Positions 47,223-55,419 of a DNA stretch of 64,000 nucleotides are shown here, one piece after another. The number at the start of each line of letters is the position of its first letter. Within the stretch, counting starts at the first letter, position 1. The position numbers and the translations under genes are program-made. The notes beneath the pieces are model-generated. The model did no database searches and had not been told where the DNA came from. It saw only the letters and a program-made list of their open reading frames with translations. Origin of the DNA: a virus; the IMG/VR virus record IMGVR_UViG_3300035670_000049, positions 1-64,000 of that record. One strand, 5' to 3'.

Positions 47223-47536
47223 GATAGTTCCTCCTTATTCCAATCCATCCATTCTGATTCTAATTTGGCCCAATTATCTCTTGCTTCTCTAAGAGAATTA
47301 TATGGTGTTACAACAAAGAATCCATACTCAGTCTCTACACAGATATAAACAGGATACTGACATACTGTTTTCTCTAGTGGTGTAAAAGTATCTGATTCAA
47401 TATAACACCAATATCCAAATCCTGTGCCTGAGTCTCCTAGTTCTGGATGTGAGGCATCAAGGAAATGATCATAAAGAATCTCACTCTCTTCAAGAGAATC
47501 ATTCATTTCAAATTTGCCGGGACCGGGTTTAGTCAT
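47219..47536 (-). CDS. Hypothetical protein (105 aa)
   Basis: Starts MTKPGPGKFEMNDSLEESE; aromatic and acidic, with FTPLEKTVCQYPVYICVE in a beta-like centre. It overlaps the next gene by four bases. Function unknown. Confidence 0.64.
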   Translation of the reverse strand: MTKPGPGKFEMNDSLEESEILYDHFLDASHPELGDSGTGFGYWCYIESDTFTPLEKTVCQYPVYICVETEYGFFVVTPYNSLREARDNWAKLESEWMDWNKEELS

Positions 47537-47540
47537 TTGA

Positions 47541-47675
47541 TCACCACGAAATCATTTCTGTCTCATTAGTGATAATGTCATAGTCACTATCATCATAGTC
47601 ACTATCATCATCATTAAATAGTGGCTCTAACTCTAATTCATGATAAGTCATATCCATAACATTATCATCTTCCAT
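47541..47675 (-). CDS. Very acidic small protein (44 aa)
   Basis: MEDDNVMDMTYHELELEPL with DDDSDYDDSDYD. Its start codon overlaps the stop codon of the 171-residue gene by one base (TAATG). Could be a DNA-mimic-like or unstructured protein, given its charge, but this is speculative. Confidence 0.6.
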   Translation of the reverse strand: MEDDNVMDMTYHELELEPLFNDDDSDYDDSDYDIITNETEMISW

Positions 47676-48190
47676 TACTTTGCGTCCCTCTCAAAATCAA
47701 GTTGTACCTGATAATATGCTTGCTCGCATACTTCTACATAGTCAGAATCAAAACATGTGACATTAGCCTTTTGGCCAGCATTATCGAGATAAATAGCAAA
47801 GATCAATGCATCTTTACTTGTGGAATTAGGCTTCTCTAGCCAATATTCCTCACAATATGGATACACATGCCCTTCTACTGAGAAATCATGATAATGATTG
47901 AGAACCAACCGCTTCTTAGGATTATCGTAAGAATCAACAAATGGATTAGTAGGCTCATCCTTCCAAATCTTATTGAATGCGTGGATAAATCGTAGCCACT
48001 CGATATCAGCAATTACCTTTGGATCATTCGTGTGATCCTCATGACAAAGACCATCACTATTATCATCAAGGTAATTGACTTCCCACAGTCTACGTGGATT
48101 GCCCTTGCTATTGGACATGCAATGGGGCTTACGGTTGTCCATGTCCTTGGACCAAGCAACGTACTTTACCCTACTCATTTTACGGCTCAT
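47675..48190 (-). CDS. Hypothetical protein (171 aa)
   Basis: Starts MSRKMSRVKYVAWSKDMDN with a basic N-terminus; later RLRFIHAFNKIW and LNHYHDFSVEGHVYPYCEEYW are rich in His and aromatic residues. Cysteines and histidines scattered. No known family. Linked by overlap to both neighbours. Confidence 0.65.
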   Translation of the reverse strand: MSRKMSRVKYVAWSKDMDNRKPHCMSNSKGNPRRLWEVNYLDDNSDGLCHEDHTNDPKVIADIEWLRFIHAFNKIWKDEPTNPFVDSYDNPKKRLVLNHYHDFSVEGHVYPYCEEYWLEKPNSTSKDALIFAIYLDNAGQKANVTCFDSDYVEVCEQAYYQVQLDFERDAK

Positions 48191-48470
48191 CCATATAATC
48201 AGGTAGATTTCGTGTTAGACAGTTATCACAAGGACGATCAGCATCACTACAATCATGTGTTACATGAATTGGTGCATTCTCATCCTCCCCACATAGGCCA
48301 CAAGTATCTCGATGCAAAGCAGGAGAATAATAAGGATCATACTCATGCTGCAACATAATATCCCAACAAGGATTACAGAATGTATGATCCTTATCTACTG
48401 ATGTTAGAATATTACCACATCTATGGCAACGTCCTCCCCTTGCGGCCTTCATTTCATCTAGTGTTCTCAT
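48180..48470 (-). CDS. Multi-Cys zinc-ribbon protein (96 aa)
   Basis: Two or three zinc sites are likely: RCHRCGN...CNPCW, CGLCGED...H...HDC, and PCDNC. No enzyme domain. The layout resembles small metal-binding regulators. Overlaps neighbours by 4-11 bases. Confidence 0.7.
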   Translation of the reverse strand: MRTLDEMKAARGGRCHRCGNILTSVDKDHTFCNPCWDIMLQHEYDPYYSPALHRDTCGLCGEDENAPIHVTHDCSDADRPCDNCLTRNLPDYMDEP

Positions 48471-48946
48471 TCATCATACCCCATGATATAACCGTAGAGA
48501 ATATCTGCTACATTTCCACGATTGGTTGCAATAAAATCCATTGAGTCATAATCAATATTATATTGTACTGATCCAGTAAATCCCATTCCAGGTTCTGCAT
48601 AAATCAATGAGAATCCAAGATATGGGTATTGTTCAGCAATTCTTTTAATTGCTTCCTCGGGTGGAGCCCAAGCACTCTCAAACTTGATAATAATATTAGA
48701 GTTTTCTACTTCCCAATTAGGATTACAAAGTTCAGCATTGATATCCCACTTTGTGCCCCAGTTTTTTACACACCAATCATAATCCCATTCTCCACCCTCG
48801 TAAGGAATAAGAGACTTCAAACTAAGGACACTAGGCTTCTCGTCATACTCTACATCATCCTCTTTAGAATGTGCATCCTCAAGAAACCCCTTCTTCTGTT
48901 TTACTGAGCCAGCAATTTCAAGTAGATTTGCACACCAATTAGGCAT
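48467..48946 (-). CDS. DUF1281/YubB ferredoxin-like protein (159 aa)
   Basis: MPNWCANLLEIAGS start is the hallmark of DUF1281/Api92-like proteins. Later EVENSNIIIKFESAWAPPEE and YPYLGFSLIYAEPGMGFTG fit that family. Function in phages and plasmids is not known. 159 residues. Confidence 0.78.
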   Translation of the reverse strand: MPNWCANLLEIAGSVKQKKGFLEDAHSKEDDVEYDEKPSVLSLKSLIPYEGGEWDYDWCVKNWGTKWDINAELCNPNWEVENSNIIIKFESAWAPPEEAIKRIAEQYPYLGFSLIYAEPGMGFTGSVQYNIDYDSMDFIATNRGNVADILYGYIMGYDE

Positions 48947-48961
48947 TGTAACTTCCTCAAT

Positions 48962-49156
48962 TCAACTTAAAAACGGATTAAAAGCTGGAATGGTTTCATC
49001 ATCATCGACACATGGAGCATAAAGAGTAGCAATCCAACTATCCCCATCATGGAATAGTCTCATATCTTCATCAGCAGCATCAAAATCATCAAACGGACCC
49101 TCAAAGATGAATCCATCTGATAGATTACCTCTAACTAAAACATATTTCTCATTCAT
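48962..49156 (-). CDS. Hypothetical protein (64 aa)
   Basis: Starts MNEKYVLVRGNLSDGFIFE. It is acidic with a beta-strand start and aromatic residues, ending CVDDDETIPAFNPFLS. Spacing to neighbours is a few bases. No motif. Confidence 0.58.
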   Translation of the reverse strand: MNEKYVLVRGNLSDGFIFEGPFDDFDAADEDMRLFHDGDSWIATLYAPCVDDDETIPAFNPFLS

Positions 49157-49386
49157 TTGGTTTTAACCTTCACAATACGTTCATGCTTGAATACCCAAGG
49201 CATAATCATATTATCATATGCCCGACAGAATGGATACATGTACTTATAATGCCAATCCTTATTGACCCAATACATCCACTCATGAACCCAAAAGAACCAC
49301 TGTTCAATCAACCATACAAGGATAGGTGAACTTCGTACCTCGATATCACCTAAACTATGTTCAATTACTGTATACTTATGAAACAT
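49153..49386 (-). CDS. Hypothetical protein (77 aa)
   Basis: Trp- and Tyr-rich (WLIEQWFFWVHEWMYWVNKDWHY) with a basic C-terminus. The aromatic stretch might be an amphipathic helix. Overlaps each neighbour by one to four bases. Function unknown. Confidence 0.58.
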   Translation of the reverse strand: MFHKYTVIEHSLGDIEVRSSPILVWLIEQWFFWVHEWMYWVNKDWHYKYMYPFCRAYDNMIMPWVFKHERIVKVKTK

Positions 49387-49598
49387 TATAGCGCCCGATC
49401 CTCAAATCCCTCATTATAGTGATTAACAACAAACTCCATTTGCTCACTTTCAGTAGCGAATGTTACATCAGTTACAGTATCTACCCACTCTTCTTTCTGA
49501 TTGATAAACTTTACATACACATCTTCAAGTGTTTCAATATCATGCATAACATCAACTTTACCGTTGTGGTCAAGAGTAATAGTAATTGTAGCATTCAT
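49386..49598 (-). CDS. Hypothetical protein (70 aa)
   Basis: MNATITITLDHNGKVDVMHDI, a beta-strand-rich N-terminal half, then a helix. The longer frame (start at 49742) is rejected because GGAGAAGAG precedes the ATG at 49598. One base from the next gene. Function unknown. Confidence 0.6.
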   Translation of the reverse strand: MNATITITLDHNGKVDVMHDIETLEDVYVKFINQKEEWVDTVTDVTFATESEQMEFVVNHYNEGFEDRAL

Positions 49599-49599
49599 T

Positions 49600-50031
49600 T
49601 TACTCTTCTCCAATATTTGTTGCTGTCGGTATATAACCTTGCCAGTCTGGAAAGAATCCAAACTCGGGTAGACCGGGAAGATTGCCCCAATCCTGAATGG
49701 TATCAAACATATCAGATGGACTATCTCCCCAACTATCTCCACCTGTAATTAGTACATCATACTTACCGATATTAATCATATAACAATGACGATCATAGTT
49801 ACCATCAGCGACTGATCGAATATCATCGTGACAACAAAGCAAACGATGCTTCAATTCTTCAAGAGCCGAACAATCATCGTCATCACTATGAATCATTTGC
49901 ATATACTCAAACTCAGGATGATCTTTAAGTTGTTCCTCTGTTAGATTCTCAATGTATGCTCTTGCAGCATCCCAATCAGGACGCTTATCTTTAGCCCACC
50001 AAACAAAGTTTAGAAGTAGATCATTACCCAT
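49600..50031 (-). CDS. Hypothetical protein (143 aa)
   Basis: MGNDLLLNFVWWAKDKRPDW then EYIENL helices, HSDDDDCSALEELKHRLLCCHDD and TGGDSWGDSPSDMFDTIQDW. The last segment resembles a loop found in several phage proteins, but the family is not identified. Confidence 0.64.
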   Translation of the reverse strand: MGNDLLLNFVWWAKDKRPDWDAARAYIENLTEEQLKDHPEFEYMQMIHSDDDDCSALEELKHRLLCCHDDIRSVADGNYDRHCYMINIGKYDVLITGGDSWGDSPSDMFDTIQDWGNLPGLPEFGFFPDWQGYIPTATNIGEE

Positions 50032-50204
50032 TATGTTAGGACCCTCGCAACTACCTTATCATTACATAGAAGTCGCTTCTTATACCCATTACCTACATTT
50101 AGAGCATTGAAGTATAAAATAGCTTGGACTTTATTAGTAAATGACCATCGAGTTTTATATGCTGATTTATAACGTCCAATCTGAACTTTATATAAATCAT
50201 CCAT
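50031..50204 (-). CDS. Small basic protein (57 aa), neighbour of the inserted cassette
   Basis: Preferred start is the ATG at 50202-50204 (MDDLYKVQIGRYKSAYKT), because its ribosome site (TAGGTGAAG) lies inside the orphan native 3' end of the interrupted gene. This shows that the region originally connected to the gene now at 51555-51974. Lys/Arg-rich; may bind nucleic acid. Confidence 0.6.
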   Translation of the reverse strand: MDDLYKVQIGRYKSAYKTRWSFTNKVQAILYFNALNVGNGYKKRLLCNDKVVARVLT

Positions 50205-50250
50205 AAACAACTTCACCTAGCACAATCTTCTGAATGATTACATCTGCCAT
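50197..50250 (-). pseudogene. Native 3' end of the gene now ending at 51555
   Basis: Reads (ATG) then ADVIIQKIVLGEVVYG and TGA on the minus strand, the same 16 residues as the current C-terminus of 51555-51974, but 14 of the 16 codons differ (all synonymously) and the stop is TGA instead of TAG. It ends in the ATGGATGA overlap with the start of the next gene. Interpreted as the displaced original tail. Confidence 0.85.
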
Positions 50251-50321
50251 AGCCCATATCCTTTCTATATTGTAGATTATGATACCGGGGGATGGTCATA
50301 ATCTATTTAGGAGGTATTAAA

Positions 50322-51041
50322 ATGTTTAAATATTCAGGAAACAAACAAAGGTTATTGCATCTACTACGCCAACCACCTAAAGGTCCGATCATAGAGCCTT
50401 TTGCTGGAAGCGCAAGGTACAGTTTGAATTACGATTTAGATGCTATTTTATTTGAAAAAAACAAAGACGTATACGATTTATGGGACTGGTTAATAAACGA
50501 TGCTACTAAGAAAGATTTACTTGAATTAGAAAAAATGAAGCAACCGGAAAAGGTGGATATTCGATTGCTTAACCTTCCAAAACCGCAGGAAACTCTATTT
50601 AGGTTGACGTGCGCAAGCGTTTACGTAGGTCAGTTATCCTCATGGATTTCGTACCCTCAACATAAAGTAGATTTTTCTAGATTGATTAGTTATTTACCCC
50701 AAATAAAATATCGATTTACTTTAGGAGGCACAGATTACTTACAATCAGCAGGATTGCAAGGAACGTACTTTATTGATCCGCCTTATATGGGCACAAGTGG
50801 AAATTATATAGATGGAAGCAATAAAAAAGAATTAAATAGCGTAAACTTAAATACTTTTACAGAGTATATAAATAGTGTTGACTCTCCTATTATATTTACG
50901 TATGGCACGGATGCTCAGGAAGTTTTTCCGCAATATCAATGGGAATTAGTTTTGATGAGGCGCGTCCCTAAAATTAGAACCGGAGGTACTGCGAATAGGA
51001 TCGATTATGTCTTTTATAAGAATTTTTCTATACATGGTTAA
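50322..51041 (+). CDS. D12-class adenine-N6 DNA methyltransferase
   Basis: Dam-like fold: MFKYSGNKQRLLHLLRQPPKG, IIEPFAGSARYSLNYDL (SAM motif I, FAGS) and TYFIDPPYMGTSGNYIDG (catalytic DPPY motif IV) near residue 148. AGGAGG precedes the ATG at 50322; a start ten codons earlier is less likely. In the cassette it would protect the recognition site of the paired nuclease. Confidence 0.92.
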   Translation: MFKYSGNKQRLLHLLRQPPKGPIIEPFAGSARYSLNYDLDAILFEKNKDVYDLWDWLINDATKKDLLELEKMKQPEKVDIRLLNLPKPQETLFRLTCASVYVGQLSSWISYPQHKVDFSRLISYLPQIKYRFTLGGTDYLQSAGLQGTYFIDPPYMGTSGNYIDGSNKKELNSVNLNTFTEYINSVDSPIIFTYGTDAQEVFPQYQWELVLMRRVPKIRTGGTANRIDYVFYKNFSIHG

Positions 51042-51140
51042 ATCAGAAATTTCCTCAAAATCTTCGTCTGTTTCAATAATAAAGCAGCCGTCGATAGATG
51101 AAAATGTTTCTCCATCATTAAGAACAACGTATTGTTTCAT
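50946..51140 (-). CDS. Small acidic protein antisense to the methylase end (64 aa)
   Basis: MKQYVVLNDGETFSSIDGCF with VLNDGETF opening, a pattern of short phage proteins of unknown function. GAGGAG precedes the ATG. The C-terminal third is antisense to the methylase gene, so the original stop may have been lost to insertion, or the overlap is natural. Confidence 0.55.
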   Translation of the reverse strand: MKQYVVLNDGETFSSIDGCFIIETDEDFEEISDLTMYRKILIKDIIDPIRSTSGSNFRDAPHQN

Positions 51141-51161
51141 TTTACTCCTCGGAGGTAAATA

Positions 51162-51578
51162 ATGTCTAAAGAACGTCAACGCGAATGGTATTATGAGAAC
51201 CATGAAAGAGAGTTAGCCAAACGTAGAGCATATCAAGAGGCTAATCGAGAACGAGTACGCGAAATGAATAGAGATAATCATCGAAGGCACCAGCAAGAGG
51301 ACCCCGAAGGTTATAAACTTGTTAGGAGATTTCGTCAACTAAAGCATAAATATGGTATTACACAGCAACAATACGACGATATGTATAACTCTCAGCAAGG
51401 ATTGTGTGCAATATGTATACAGCCCTTTGATATTTTTGCCGTAGATCATAATCATATTACAGGTCGAATACGTGGATTACTGTGTAAATCATGTAATACC
51501 TTACTTGCTAATGCTAAAGAAGATTCATCGCTACTGCAAAGAGCAATTGACTATCTAGCCGTACACGACCTCACCTAG
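51162..51578 (+). CDS. HNH endonuclease, recombination endonuclease VII-like
   Basis: Basic N-terminus (SKERQREWYYENHERELAKR), then YGITQQQYDDMYNSQQ, CAIC and FAVDHNHITGRIRGLLCKSCN near residue 88-113, the His-Asn-His endonuclease VII layout. A GGAGG site precedes ATG. Its last 24 bases are antisense to the recoded tail of 51555-51974, so both genes share DNA. Likely homing nuclease whose site lies in that tail. Confidence 0.9.
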   Translation: MSKERQREWYYENHERELAKRRAYQEANRERVREMNRDNHRRHQQEDPEGYKLVRRFRQLKHKYGITQQQYDDMYNSQQGLCAICIQPFDIFAVDHNHITGRIRGLLCKSCNTLLANAKEDSSLLQRAIDYLAVHDLT

Positions 51579-51974
51579 AACTATTTTTTGGATTATAACG
51601 TCCGCTCCGATGGCATCGTAATCAATATCTTCTCTGATACCCTTGTTGTTGACAGTATATGAGAATAGATGGCCGTAGTTTTCTAGCGCCCAATCTGTAG
51701 CATCAACCAACTTCTGTAGCGTAATTGAAGTAAATGGCCGCTTCTCTTCTTCTGCTTGACCATCCTCATCATCACGCATCCAAATTAGAGGAGTATCAAG
51801 AGTTAGATCAGGATTGATTTTATCGGTATCGGGCTCTCCATCCTCATCACATACATACCACCAATACCACTTGTATCTTTCAATTTGCGCCCAAAATCCT
51901 CTAGCACTCCAATCCATACCATCACTGAGAATATTCAGCAATAGAGGTACGGGATAACGTCCAGCAATTTGCAT
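51555..51974 (-). CDS. Hypothetical protein with recoded C-terminus (139 aa)
   Basis: MQIAGRYPVPLLLNILSDGMDW, aromatic and acidic body, C-terminus ADVIIQKIVLGEVVYG. The last 16 residues use codons unlike the native copy at 50197-50250 (for example GCG/GCA, ATA/ATT, GTG/GTT), yet the protein is unchanged. It lies at the insertion boundary of the methylase/nuclease cassette. Function unknown, but its protein was clearly worth preserving. Confidence 0.8.
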   Translation of the reverse strand: MQIAGRYPVPLLLNILSDGMDWSARGFWAQIERYKWYWWYVCDEDGEPDTDKINPDLTLDTPLIWMRDDEDGQAEEEKRPFTSITLQKLVDATDWALENYGHLFSYTVNNKGIREDIDYDAIGADVIIQKIVLGEVVYG

Positions 51975-52204
51975 TAGGTTAGTTCCTTTACAGTAAATGC
52001 TGTATCTACAGCAAACTCGTTGGCAAATCCATCAGTAATTTCCTGCCATGCTTCTGCGGGCATATGCCCAATAGCATTAGCAATAGCATCTACTTCTGTA
52101 ATGCGCCCCTTTCGATACATTGGAGCAAAGCCAATTCTAGTATGCAGATTAATTGTAATTGTTACGTCGTAGTCTTTCTCTTCAAAATAAGACTTCTTTG
52201 CCAT
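51974..52204 (-). CDS. Hypothetical protein (76 aa)
   Basis: MAKKSYFEEKDYDVTITINLH, beta N-terminus, then TEVDAIANAIGHMPAEAWQEI. Coupled by a one-base overlap to the target gene of the cassette. Function unknown. Confidence 0.6.
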   Translation of the reverse strand: MAKKSYFEEKDYDVTITINLHTRIGFAPMYRKGRITEVDAIANAIGHMPAEAWQEITDGFANEFAVDTAFTVKELT

Positions 52205-52431
52205 TACTCTTTACCCACTACTTCAATTACTGATACATCGGCATCTTCCCAGCAGTCAGGATGCCACTTATCAGCCATCAATTTCCCGTTATATTTAAAA
52301 CGTTCAAGGACAACCATATCGCCCTCTTCAATATCTTCATTACATCCAGCACAATGTTGAGTCTGCTCCCCACTATATTCAAACTTAATTATCTCAGGAG
52401 GAAGATACTCAATGACGGGAGGCTCATGCAT
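52204..52431 (-). CDS. Zinc-binding small protein (75 aa)
   Basis: CAGCNEDIEEGDMVVLERF then HPDCWEDAD. The CxxC...HxxC pattern with a hydrophobic core resembles LIM- or PARP-type zinc fingers. Overlaps its neighbour by one base. Confidence 0.68.
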   Translation of the reverse strand: MHEPPVIEYLPPEIIKFEYSGEQTQHCAGCNEDIEEGDMVVLERFKYNGKLMADKWHPDCWEDADVSVIEVVGKE

Positions 52432-52785
52432 TCAAATCACCCAATCCCTAGTATCCAGATATGTATCTTCCATATGTCCACAATGGGTAGAAGCCCCACA
52501 GATATCACACAGGTCCATCATATTACAATGGTTGCAATACATCAGTGATTCCCATGCCACCACTTTGGTAGAATGGATATACCTCAGATCAGCATCAGGA
52601 TTTACTTTGGGTAGAATTAGATGGACAGAGCCATCATAAAGAATCTTACCCTCATAAAAGGTTCCATTCTCAGGAGTTCTAATCTTAGTTGCATCGGGAC
52701 CTTGCTTACGGTCCCATAGTTTATTGGTCCAATCAATAGTATAGACTGATTCAGACTCTGTAGTATACCGACGAATAATTCTCAT
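52432..52785 (-). CDS. Zinc-binding protein (117 aa)
   Basis: The second half contains CNHCNMMDLCDICGASTHCGH, with up to six Cys/His, likely two zinc sites. First half is beta-rich (VYTIDWTNKLWD). No family recognised. Confidence 0.66.
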   Translation of the reverse strand: MRIIRRYTTESESVYTIDWTNKLWDRKQGPDATKIRTPENGTFYEGKILYDGSVHLILPKVNPDADLRYIHSTKVVAWESLMYCNHCNMMDLCDICGASTHCGHMEDTYLDTRDWVI

Positions 52786-52973
52786 CTCTCATACCACTCC
52801 ACATCGCCCTCTAAATCCTCAAGGTATTCGGGATCATTCCACTCAGAATCTAAAGTAGTCTCATTACCATCCAAATAATCCTGATACTTTTGCTTGGCTT
52901 CCTCTAAAGAAGCAGCCTCAATTGTATAAATTCTATGCCAACGTTCTGCCTGACTAACTTGATAGATAGGCAT
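52782..52973 (-). CDS. Small acidic protein (63 aa)
   Basis: MPIYQVSQAERWHRIYTIEAASLEEAKQ, a strand-helix start seen in short phage proteins, then acidic residues. Overlaps its neighbour by four bases. Function unknown. Confidence 0.6.
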   Translation of the reverse strand: MPIYQVSQAERWHRIYTIEAASLEEAKQKYQDYLDGNETTLDSEWNDPEYLEDLEGDVEWYER

Positions 52974-52974
52974 C

Positions 52975-53190
52975 TTATTTCACCACATTCTCTAGTGCAA
53001 TAGAGGCTGAGAAATATCTCTTAGATTTACCCTCAGTCTCATCTTCCCACTCTTCAATATGTCCAATAAGAGAATTGATCAACTGATTCTTCAGCTTTTC
53101 TGTATAGTCAAACTGTGCCTCTTCGATCCATTGCCTCTCATCATCCCACAGAGTTTCATAAAAGGTAAGTCTAAGATCAAGTTGCAGCAT
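52975..53190 (-). CDS. Hypothetical protein (71 aa)
   Basis: MLQLDLRLTFYETLWDDERQ, acidic helices with many Glu and Lys. Overlaps the upstream gene by 14 bases. No motif. Confidence 0.58.
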   Translation of the reverse strand: MLQLDLRLTFYETLWDDERQWIEEAQFDYTEKLKNQLINSLIGHIEEWEDETEGKSKRYFSASIALENVVK

Positions 53191-53845
53191 TTCTTGCTTC
53201 CTCTACTTCTCTGATTTTACCCAAGATAAGTTGTAGTTCTTCTGGTTCAAGGTCTTCAATTTCATCTAGCCTGATATATGACTTAGGTTTCATGGCACTA
53301 ATGACTGACTCTGGCGGAATCGCCTTGTAAAGAGCCTCTAGATTGGGTGTGACGAGTTGTTCACGTTCGTTTAGGCCATCGTTTTTAGGCTTATGATAAG
53401 CATCGGGAGGACGAGTGCTTTTACGCCCACGCTTACCCTTTACTTCTACCACGCCTCTATTGGTACACAGTTCACCAAAATAACTACACTGATAAGGTTT
53501 ATCGGAAGTGTGCCAACTCTTGTTGGATTTTAGTAGAGCAAGAGTTTGGCTAATGAATTTACCTTCTCTTGTTAGCCCTAATGCTTCAAGAATTGCTAGT
53601 CTCGCAGCAGAATGAATAGGGCTAGGAACATTATCAATAAAATTGGCCAGAGCATAGATCGCAATACCATCATTATATGTGCGTGTATCCAGGAATTTAT
53701 CTACCTCATCTAGTGCATCTTGTATAAGTTTAGACTTACCTTTAGGTGATTCAAGGATAGTAGCCTCTAGTGTTGTAGTATCAAAATTAATCTCTGCGCC
53801 CACCGCTGAAAAGATAGGCGCAAATTGAATCAGGTTCTTACTCAT
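53177..53845 (-). CDS. Hypothetical protein (222 aa)
   Basis: Helical protein with a basic central region (EVKGKRGRKSTRPPDAYHKPK) and an acidic C-terminus. May bind nucleic acid through the Lys/Arg segment, near residue 140. No family recognised. Confidence 0.64.
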   Translation of the reverse strand: MSKNLIQFAPIFSAVGAEINFDTTTLEATILESPKGKSKLIQDALDEVDKFLDTRTYNDGIAIYALANFIDNVPSPIHSAARLAILEALGLTREGKFISQTLALLKSNKSWHTSDKPYQCSYFGELCTNRGVVEVKGKRGRKSTRPPDAYHKPKNDGLNEREQLVTPNLEALYKAIPPESVISAMKPKSYIRLDEIEDLEPEELQLILGKIREVEEARNAAT

Positions 53846-53848
53846 AGG

Positions 53849-54907
53849 TCAATCTACCCTACCACCTAGGGACCAACTTCCCTTTGCAGTATTGAATACA
53901 ATCCTATGCCAAATCTTTCCCAATTGGATACGCTTATGCTCTGGCCTTCTGAATAGTGGACGATGATATAGATTACCTCGGGCATACATACGCTTTCGGC
54001 TATCATATCCAATCTCATTAGCCGCATGAGAATCATTCACCTTTGGCATATCAAGTTCCATGCGAATAATCTCTGACTCATAAGACTGTGTTTCTTGATT
54101 CCAACGACTTCTAACAACAGGCTCCATATGTGCCCTAGTTTTATTCTTTAGAATCTTGCGAGAATTCAGATCAAGCACAGGGATAGCAAATACATCCCCC
54201 TGACGCTTTACATTTAGACCCGCAGCATATGCTTCCTTTACGATCTTGGGCTTTAGTGACTCATATGCCTCTTCAACTGTCTTTACAGCGTGAGGCAACT
54301 CACAGATGAAATAGCCATCATTACGGGAATTATGAGTCTCATCAAAACCTGAGAGGAAGTAATGGTACTTATAAGGATGCCTATTACGGTAGTCACCCTT
54401 GGCCCTAAATACACTACCACCTAGGCGATGCACATAAGTAGTTACACAACGCTCTTCTTTCACTACTGGATCATAATGCTGATCACGATGCTCATTCATC
54501 ACAGCCCATGCTGTCTTTCCAGTCATAAAATCTGCAAGAAAGTACTGATTATGGGTCTTGCAGTAAGCCTCTTCGAAATCCTGATCTACATCCACTTGCT
54601 CAATTGTGTGCAGATCAATATGTGCAGCACTGGCAACACTAAAGGGAATTGTAATCTGGCGATAATTAGATGGGAGATACGATGCAAGGGCACCGCGCAA
54701 ATTGCTCTGATGCTGGGTAGTAGAAACTGAATACCTATCACCGTTGACAATGACGAGGTTTCGCTCATCATCAGCAATTGCCATTACAAAGTGAGGGCCA
54801 TAGGAATAAATCTCAGTATTCCCATAGCCTGAATATACATTATGACCCTTTAGGCCACGCTCTCCACGCTGTGCAAATCGCACACAAACATCATAATGAG
54901 TAGTCAT
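53849..54907 (-). CDS. Hypothetical protein (352 aa)
   Basis: MTTHYDVCVRFAQRGERGLKG, then a middle region (HFVMAIADDERNLVIVNG, DRYSVSTTQHQSN) with His and Gln residues. The C-terminal third is Arg-rich. It appears to be a complete single-domain protein; it is the largest gene of this cassette. No function assigned. Confidence 0.66.
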   Translation of the reverse strand: MTTHYDVCVRFAQRGERGLKGHNVYSGYGNTEIYSYGPHFVMAIADDERNLVIVNGDRYSVSTTQHQSNLRGALASYLPSNYRQITIPFSVASAAHIDLHTIEQVDVDQDFEEAYCKTHNQYFLADFMTGKTAWAVMNEHRDQHYDPVVKEERCVTTYVHRLGGSVFRAKGDYRNRHPYKYHYFLSGFDETHNSRNDGYFICELPHAVKTVEEAYESLKPKIVKEAYAAGLNVKRQGDVFAIPVLDLNSRKILKNKTRAHMEPVVRSRWNQETQSYESEIIRMELDMPKVNDSHAANEIGYDSRKRMYARGNLYHRPLFRRPEHKRIQLGKIWHRIVFNTAKGSWSLGGRVD

Positions 54908-54916
54908 GTTATATCC

Positions 54917-55360
54917 TCAATCAAAAGTAATAAAAGATTCCCAAGGTTGGGGATGACGATAACGCTTCATTGTGTATTCGATATGCTTCTCCGCTTCCTC
55001 TTTAGTAGAAAACCAACGGGTTCTAAAATCGTGGGTATCATCCTGCCACAATTCAGGAACGTCTTTGAAATTCTCAACTGGTACCCAAAAGATCACCTGT
55101 CCCAATTCGCCTAGATTATTGACTGCCAAATCATCCCCATAAATAGGAACGGCAGCCACTCCGCTAATATCCTTGACAGTTTCAGGATTAATCTCGACTA
55201 AATAGGGTACAACATCCGCTAGTTTTTCGCCCCAATCTTCCTCTTGCCAAACTCCTTCGAAAACCGTCCCAAAACCGGGTCTATAAATGGTCGTTTTGAT
55301 TGTCTCAAAAATAACCTCACCCTTCCCGAGAGTTGTTTGCATGGGTTTAGAAGTCTCCAT
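54917..55360 (-). CDS. Hypothetical protein (147 aa)
   Basis: Starts METSKPMQTTLGKGEVI or six codons later. Trp/Tyr-rich (FEGVWQEEDWGEKL, HPQPWESFITFD), alpha/beta. No motif. Spaced by nine bases from its neighbour. Confidence 0.62.
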   Translation of the reverse strand: METSKPMQTTLGKGEVIFETIKTTIYRPGFGTVFEGVWQEEDWGEKLADVVPYLVEINPETVKDISGVAAVPIYGDDLAVNNLGELGQVIFWVPVENFKDVPELWQDDTHDFRTRWFSTKEEAEKHIEYTMKRYRHPQPWESFITFD

Positions 55361-55419
55361 AATGATATAGATATATTCTCCGTACTCGCTAGGTAACTGG
55401 TCGTGGGTTGAAATTCAAT

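Larger units (their letters stand above)
50251..51606 (+). mobile_element. Methylase + endonuclease cassette inserted with a recoded tail
   Basis: A unit of about 1.36 kb with opposite strand orientation to its surroundings: D12-class adenine methylase (50322-51041), a small minus-strand gene (50946-51140) and an endonuclease VII-type HNH nuclease (51162-51578). Its right end carries the recoded 3' end of the gene at 51555-51974, its left end faces the native 3' end at 50197-50250. A hairpin TAGATTATGA/TCATAATCTA (near 50272-50304) is at the left boundary. The exact ends cannot be fixed by eye. Confidence 0.75.
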
